Part shown: piece by piece, positions 58,141 to 64,000 of the stretch | Layout of the letters: the number at the start of each line of letters is the position of its first letter | How positions within the stretch are numbered: the first letter of the stretch is position 1 | From: Clitoria ternatea | Taxonomy: Eukaryota; Streptophyta; Magnoliopsida; Fabales; Fabaceae | Assembly: GCA_037962975.1 (NCBI GenBank) | Contig: CM075672.1 | Location: 125,288,001-125,352,000, forward strand | DNA: 64,000 nucleotides | Direction: 5' to 3' | Made by a program: the position numbers and the translations under genes | Notes under the pieces: generated by a model | The model's database searches: none | What the model was told of the DNA's origin: nothing | The model's input: the letters and a program-made list of their open reading frames with translations, nothing else

Positions 58141-59792
58141 TCATTTGGTATGGTGTTGATAATTATTGGCAAATTGCATGATATGGTGTTGATGATTATT
58201 ATTATGACGAAAGCCTTTAAAAAATTTCAATTTCATACATAAAATAATAGCACTAAAATTTTATGTGGGTGGAAAGATTTTATGGATTCAGTTACATCAT
58301 ACGAAATTAAACATCACTAAAATTTTATGAATTCAATTACATCCACGTCATCTTAGGTCTGGATCAAAGACCCACTTTTCTTTCCTTTGTTACCGTTGTA
58401 TAAGTATGGTCTCGAGGTCCCCCTTTATAATCACATGACACATTATTGAGTGAAATACAACCTTAATTTTTCTAGAGTAATTCTCTAGGAATTGTATGCG
58501 TTACAAAACTCTCATTGTGAACAATTATAATTAATAACAAAATATAAATATAATAAAATAATAATATTTATCTACTAAATATTAATACAATAATATATTA
58601 ATTCAAATATTAAAATTAAAAATTCCAACAAAAGATGAAATAAGGGTCATTAAATGTGTGTGAATTAATATTTTATTTTATTTAAAATTAAAGTATATGT
58701 AAAAGTAAAAGAATTAATAACACTACTTATATCATTATAAATATTTGTTTGTATTACCAAACGGTTGTTACAAGTGGTAAGCGATTTGGTATTGTTTAAA
58801 TAAGGTTTTTAAAACTGAGATCTCGTGTTTGTAAATTATCCCCACTGGAAGCCTCATCTGTCATATTCAAATATGTGAAAAGATATTTGTGAATTAATTT
58901 TTAAATCAAATATTTTTTTATTTATGTTCATAAAAAAACTCCTCGTCTATTTTTCTTTATCCATTTATCTTTTACTCTTCTTTCTCTGAGTCTCATTTTT
59001 TCCCTCCAGAGCTAATAAAAGATTATTTTGTTTTGACATATGATATGGAATTTAGTTTTTAAAAGTATATCTATATTATTTTTAAATTAATTATTACCCA
59101 TTGGCCATAAATTACATTTTACTCCAATTAAGATAGAAGATGTTTAAGTGCCCCATTTCCCCCTCTCACTCCCCGAGTCCCCGGCCGGGTGTCGGTTTTC
59201 CTTGTCCATTAATTGTATTGTGTAAATTGTTTTAGCGTAGATGTACGTCTTTATCATCAAAATAGCCAAGTACGTCATGCTTCGTACGGGAAGAAAATGG
59301 GCATCAAAACACATATATATTATAAGTACTTTCGATTTTGTATCTTCATACCGTCAATATACGATTTCGATCCCAAGTGATGGGAATAAAGTTTTATTTC
59401 TTAGTCATTTAATAATTGTTTCCTGCGAGCTCATTATCAGGGAGATTAATGCATGCCCTGAGGAGATAAAAAAAATTATAGGATTGATTAATTTGGTGAT
59501 ACTATACTTCATCCCAGACTTATATTAATTATTAAAAATTTAATTAAAGTTACTCCCTCTAAAATATTTTAGTATTTTTGTTGTTGATTTTATACAATTA
59601 ATTAGTTTATGTAAAAATACAACACCACCACTATATACTCTTGTATTTTTGTAGTTATACAAGTAACAACAGGGGAAAAGTTACACGACAAGTTTTTTTT
59701 TATCAATAATGTAATTTTGGAAACTATTTGTGTTTTTGTTTTGAAATTATTTATCCGTCTATGGTTGTTTGCCTTTTACTGTCATATGTCCA
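58141..59792. other. AT-rich region without recognisable gene
   Basis: Around 58560-58628 the text resembles 52990-53075 (TAATATATTAATTCAAATATT and neighbours), a possible second LTR copy of the reverse copia element. The 95-residue ORF at 59241-59528 has no domain I recognise and an unbiased composition. I treat it as chance. Confidence 0.4.
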
Positions 59793-59960
59793 TTAGGTGG
59801 TATTTGGTATCAGAGATCTTTTTAAGTGAGATTTCTAGGAATGTATTTTCTGGGAATATGTTTCCTAGGTAACTTATTTTTTATGTTTAGTATTAAAAAA
59901 ATTTAACTGTAGATCTTTTTAGTTTCTTTCATTCCCATGTTTGATATAAAAAAACTTATC
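59793..59960. repeat. Possible PIF/Harbinger terminal region
   Basis: TTA (59793-59795) followed by GGTGGTATTTGG and then GGAATGTATTTTCTGGGAAT and AACTTATCCAGGAATG fits the TTA target and GG...TTTGG terminal repeat of dicot PIF/Harbinger elements. The pseudogene at 60902-61910 is of the type found as ORF1 in such elements. The opposite end was not located. Confidence 0.4.
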
Positions 59961-60901
59961 CAGGAATGTTAGTACTTTGACAAAAATACCGTAAACGCAA
60001 AATATCATATTAGTTTGGTGTTACTTCCTGTATATACCCTTTATATTCATAATTATAGAGTGTATTTGTCCTCACCATCTTAGATAAACTATTATTTTTC
60101 CGAGAACATGCCTTTGATTTCATATTTTGGTGCCCATAGCCAGGCATCATGTAAGCTTGAATATATTATATTTCCTTTAAAAAATTAAATCTAATATTTT
60201 GATTAAAATTTTTTCCTAGAGGATAGAAAATGTATATGAATACCATTATAACTTTATTATATAATAAAATATAATACTGCTCTACGCTAATTTTTTGAAA
60301 GTGTTATTTAAACAGTAATTATGTTTATTCAATATTTTGATATGATTACCATTATGAATCTAACAATAATGGTTTTATTTTATGCGAATAAAAAAGCACT
60401 AATTGTGAATAGTACAATAAAATAACTACAATGAAATTTTTTATGTTAAAAGAACAAAGACACTGTATGTTTTGATTATTAAGTTATTTGTTTATTAAAA
60501 TATTTCTATTGTTATTTTTATAGATAATTTATAATTACTATATTATAATGAGACATTAATTTGTTAATTTTGGTAATGTAATAAGATAATATTATAAAAA
60601 TTTGATAAAATTATTTATTTTGTTCAGTATCATAGTATACGGGAACTAGAATCTATATCCTTATCAGAGTATAATCCTACATAGAATTTATATCCTTCAA
60701 TCACTAAATATATAATCTCAAAATATTTCAAAGTTTCAAAATACATAACTAGTGTATCACAAAAAGTATTCTATGCTCCACAAAAGTATTAAACCAGTGT
60801 ATCACATTACAATGGAACAAAAGCACCAAGCATTCTATGATCCACATACTTGTTCAAAAAGATATCAAAGTACTTTTATCAAATACTAAATATCTAAGCA
60901 A

Positions 60902-61910
60902 CTAGGTGGATGATGCTAAAAGATCACTGACATAAGTCTTCAACTTAGGATCATCAATTGTAAAGAAAAAATCAACAGCACTTGAGTTGTTTGTAATTAA
61001 CGCTCCAGCTCTAACCCTTTGAATATCAGTCAATCCCTTTAGCTTTTCAATTCTTGAAACACTTGCATCCTTCTATCAGCGGTTTCCTTTTCATGCTTAA
61101 AACAACCCACAAGATCACCAATGTTATTATTAGTTTCCCCATACAGAGTCTGCACGAGTTGATCAATGGCAACCTCATTCCCTGTAGCTCTCTTCCTTTT
61201 TCCCCTTGAAGTAGAGGCATAATTTTGACCATTATTAGCAGAAGATTGGCTTGGAGACCTAGTTTGAATGTCAGCCACAAAATCAATGGGAGTCTCTTTA
61301 ATGTGCATATGTCCTTATCCATGGTTATATAATCTTCCTGCAGTCTCTCTATTCATTACCTTAACAGAATCAAATAGATCTTTGGCATATTCCCTATTAG
61401 CCCTATCTTTTCCACAAACTAATGCCAAGTCATCATAGTGAGGGAATGGCTTATTGTACAACCCCTTAGCGTTTGAATGTGACTATAGTCCAACATAGCA
61501 AAAGTTATAATCAGCTAATAATAAAATAAATATAACCAAGGAAAGTTTATTAGTTATAATATTACCTTTACCCATTCATCAAAGATAGACTTCTCCACAT
61601 CTATCATTTTCCTTTCATCATTCAACCTAAATCCGCTTGCTTTTAATATTTCACCTATAGCACCATATTGTTTCTTAAGATACTTCACTCTTGATTCAAT
61701 ATGTGGGGATGCCATCAAGACACAACCTGGTATCTTTTAATGAATCCACTTCTCTAATACTTTGGTATATCTAGATTTAAAAGTGCCATTGTCTCTAGTC
61801 TACTTTTTAGTAGCAGTAAGCTCTATTAAGCATCCCACAAGTGCTTTATCTTCTAGTTGATTCCATTAGTGCTTCTTGCTAGTAAAACATGGTTGGCTTG
61901 GTTCCCCCAT
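60902..61910 (-). pseudogene. Myb/SANT-like protein, PIF/Harbinger ORF1 type, broken
   Basis: The minus-strand ATG at 61910 gives MGEPSQPCFTSKKH, then a Myb/SANT-like (Myb_DNA-bind_3) region with EDKALVGCLIE, HIESRVKYLKKQYGAI and MIDVEKSIFDEWVK. An intron at 61565-61483 has GT-AG borders. Exon 2 (61482-60902) continues PFPHYDDLALVCGKDRA, then a Ser/Lys-rich linker, a helical region (DQLVQTLYGETNN) and the end SDLLASST followed by TAG. Four in-frame stops break it: three in exon 1 and one at 61315-61317 in exon 2. Such proteins bind DNA and partner the Harbinger transposase, though related genes are also domesticated in plant genomes. No transposase ORF is seen nearby. Confidence 0.75.
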
Positions 61911-62081
61911 AGTCTTTTACAAAAGAAGCTCATAATGATAAATAATGATTCAAATAATTTATAAAAGAAGCTCATGATGTTGATATTTGATTCAAATAAT
62001 TTATCAAAAGTATATAAACAAATTAACATCAATCATTAACATAAAGAAATTAACATCAATCTTAGAAATTTTTACAAACAA

Positions 62082-62321
62082 TGTTACAACCCATATAAAG
62101 ATTGGGCCTCACTGAACCTTAGGCCTAAATCATCTAAACTGAGAAAGATGACCAAATACAAGGCCGAAAATACTTACAAGGCAAAGATAACCAATTAAGG
62201 CCCAAACCTATAGCCCAATGGACTTTCTAACCCTAATCTAAAACAATGACAAAAATATGTATAAAAGAAACGAAAAGAATTATTTAGGCCAAAAGAAGCC
62301 CTTCTGGTCGTGTCCTCATCA
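62082..62321 (-). repeat. Short 3' LTR (240 bp), reverse strand
   Basis: On the minus strand a purine tract (AGGAAGGGGGCA, 62333-62322) leads into TGATGAGGACACGACC and the segment ends GGGTTGTAACA at 62082. Just before the tract, the minus strand reads a GATTTGAGGxCAAATCC text like the polyprotein end plus PPT of short-LTR gypsy elements. No pol was found on the minus strand further right, so only this tail is left. The LTR near 62988 (+ strand) also starts TGATG. Confidence 0.6.
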
Positions 62322-62333
62322 TGCCCCCTTCCT

Positions 62334-62987
62334 CAAAAGGATTTGACCTCAAATCTTATAGATCCAAAGTCAGCAGTAATTCTATAAAGAAAAAAGGAAC
62401 AACATGACTCTAGAAAGAGAAATAGGAAAAATGGTGAAAAGAAAAATCAACCAGGATCAAATATGAAGATTATGAAACTAGATTTAAGAAAAACACAAAT
62501 ATCATCATAAAATGTCATGAGATGAGTCTAAAGAAACAAACATATAAAACTCTATGGCAACCTAAGAACTTTATGGAAGAACCAATATGATGTATGTGAA
62601 AATGAGATGGCATATGAAGGGAATGTAAAGATATGAGGTATGGTATAAGAAGAGTGCATATATATTATGCAAAATCATGGAATTGGATGCCCTAAGAGGA
62701 TCATATTTGGTGATTGAACATAAACTAAAGCCTATGATAGGTACAGCATGATAAGATGTAACCAACTTCTTATGTAAACCTTTATGCATATGAATGGTGT
62801 GAACATAATCAACATGAATATATAGTTCTATAAGAGTTCTAAGGAAAATGCTATTATAAGAAGAAAAGATAAACCTATATATATTCTAGAAATAAGCAAG
62901 ACATAACATGAAATAACTCTTGGAAAAGTTAACTCAAAAGAAAACAAATAAATTTTAACTCTATAAGATCTTATGGTGATTTATGCA
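62334..62987. other. No recognisable gene
   Basis: This is a purine-rich stretch on the + strand between two short LTRs of opposite orientation. On the minus strand it should be the 3' part of the reverse gypsy element, but I could not read a conserved domain. The ORF at 62571-62789 shows no features. Confidence 0.4.
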
Positions 62988-63215
62988 TGATGTTGGGCCA
63001 TCCAGGCCCAATAGAATTAAGAAGAGTCCTTTTTGGCTCAAAGATTATAATTAAGTTTTTTTAGGTCCTTGCCAGATGTATGGCCCTTAGCTCCTTTAGG
63101 CTTATTATTTAAAGTTGTCTTTTCTTCTGTAAGGATTATGAATCAAATTGGTATTCCTCTTTAGTCTTCCTTATTTTAGTAGTGTATGAACCCTAACCTC
63201 CTATCAACTCTATCA
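62988..63215 (+). repeat. 5' LTR (228 bp) of gypsy element at right edge
   Basis: The borders are TGATGTTGGGCC and AACTCTATCA. A primer-binding-site-like TGGTGCTTTCAT follows after three bases, and a gag reading frame after 25 bases. The LTR is short, as in some plant gypsy lineages. Confidence 0.6.
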
Positions 63216-63218
63216 ATT

Positions 63219-63230
63219 TGGTGCTTTCAT
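63219..63230 (+). other. Putative primer-binding site
   Basis: TGGTGCTTTCAT lies just after the LTR end and begins TGG, as primer sites must to pair with a tRNA CCA end. The tRNA was not identified. Confidence 0.45.
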
Positions 63231-63240
63231 ATCCCTTTCT

Positions 63241-64000
63241 ATGCCTTCCAAGCCTACCACATCCAAGGATATGGAAGAAGCCCTCCAAATCCTCACTGAG
63301 AGAATGGGCTCTTTACATACCCAATTGGATACATAACTTCAAGATCACTTGGGGACCCTCCATGCCCAAATCAAGAGACAACAACAGCTCAACTCCTCAA
63401 GGCACCAGAATCTTGAGCAGAAGCTTGACACATGCCTAGAGTCCCTTGTTGCCTTGATGGGTCAACTTACAGGGAGCATTGCTTTTCAGCCTGACCTATC
63501 CAACCCCTCTTCTTCAGGTACCTCTTAATCCCTCCACCCTTCTTCCCCTCCTGTTACAGTAATCCCGGGATCCCCCATTAATCCTAACTCCTTACCTCCA
63601 CCCATAACCTTTCCGATTCTACCCCCACCATATGCCCCTCAATCTGGACATATCCCTTTTCACACTCAAACTATTCTAGTTTTACCAAACCCTAACACCA
63701 TTCCCCCACCCTTTATTCTAACAACCCTTTTTACCCCACGACCTTCTTATCCCCTTATTTTCACCCCGCCACAGCACGACGCCAGACCCCCAAAAGTCAC
63801 CCTTAGCCCTTTTAATGGGTCTAAGCCACTTGATTGGCTTTTTCAAGCTGAACATTTCTTCTTGGTTTATCAGGTCCCCATTGACCAATGCATCTCTTAG
63901 GCCGCTTTCTATATGCAAGGTGATGCCTTAAGCTGGTTTAAATGGATGTATCAAAATAATCAGCTCACTGATTGGCACTCTTTCACTAGAGCTCTTACCT
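63241..64000 (+). pseudogene. gag: gag of a Ty3/gypsy element, truncated by window edge
   Basis: ATG 63241 opens a frame with a helical, Gln-rich N-terminus (MEEALQILTERMGSLHTQLD), a long Pro/Ser-rich spacer (63540-63775) and the retrotransposon gag core (PKVTLSPFNGSKPLDWLFQA, then AAFYMQGDALSWFKWMYQNN, 63790-63960). In-frame stops lie at 63334-63336, 63526-63528 and 63898-63900. The frame continues past 64000. Gag would assemble the particle; this copy is inactive. Confidence 0.8.

Noticed and set aside
59241..59528. 95-codon ORF in AT-rich DNA
   Set aside because: No recognisable family, no neighbours, composition as expected by chance.
59805..59815. TGGTATCAGAG, an 11-base match to the tRNA-Met primer-binding site
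   Set aside because: No LTR end in CA precedes it at the right distance and no gag follows; it fits better as part of a PIF/Harbinger-like terminal region, though this is not certain.

Overview
The window is 64 kb of plant nuclear DNA made almost entirely of transposable elements nested inside one another, with no intact host gene that I can see. The organism is probably a dicot and probably a legume. Evidence: Ty3/gypsy chromovirus LTR elements starting TGTAACATCCC, Ty1/copia debris, two large CACTA (En/Spm) elements with plant TNP2/TNPA-type genes, a PIF/Harbinger ORF1 relic, and pieces of two plant genes (a VDAC porin and a GEM-like GRAM-domain protein). The legume assignment rests on remembered repeat motifs and is not proven. 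The setting looks like pericentromeric or other heterochromatin.

Left part (1-20806). The window opens in the pol remnant and 3' LTR of a decayed gypsy element (1-3411). A long LTR of about 4-5 kb (family B, starting at 3412) is inserted in that LTR. It is split first by a solo LTR (5268-9582), itself split by a reverse-strand solo LTR (6228-9362) with a perfect TTATC duplication. It is split again by a nearly complete Tekay/Del-like gypsy element (11067-20436) that has two LTRs, PBS, gag-pol and PPT but several nonsense codons and a truncated 3' LTR.

Middle part (20807-51385). A second LTR of the same long family (C; 20807-41918) is split by a 16.3-kb CACTA element (CACTA-1; 24086-40406). 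CACTA-1 carries exons 1-3 of a VDAC porin gene (+ strand), three correctly phased exons of a GEM-like gene (- strand), a 3.5-kb solo LTR with AATCC duplications, a broken TNP2 transposase gene and a broken TNPA-like gene. A second, 9.4-kb CACTA element (CACTA-2; 41963-51382, TAT duplication) follows. It carries a broken TNP2 gene and a broken TNPA-like gene fused to a Ulp1-type cysteine protease domain.

Right part (51386-64000). This is AT-rich, older debris: a reverse-strand copia pol remnant, a 1.77-kb solo LTR (CATAC duplication) with eight copies of the palindrome GAATCGATTC, a gypsy polyprotein tail with a possible LTR, a PIF/Harbinger ORF1 pseudogene, a reverse 240-bp LTR, and the 5' LTR, PBS and gag of another gypsy element running off the window.

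How the parts relate: in each CACTA element the two genes are the usual transposase (TNP2) and the terminal-repeat-binding partner (TNPA-like), acting on the subterminal repeats at both ends. The most interesting unexplained structure is a long fold-back (about 85-90-bp arms, loop about 100 nt) just upstream of TNP2 in both CACTA elements. The arm middles differ between the two elements, yet remain complementary within each. Nearly all coding regions are broken, and many nonsense codons look like C-to-T or G-to-A changes, as expected from decay of methylated DNA.
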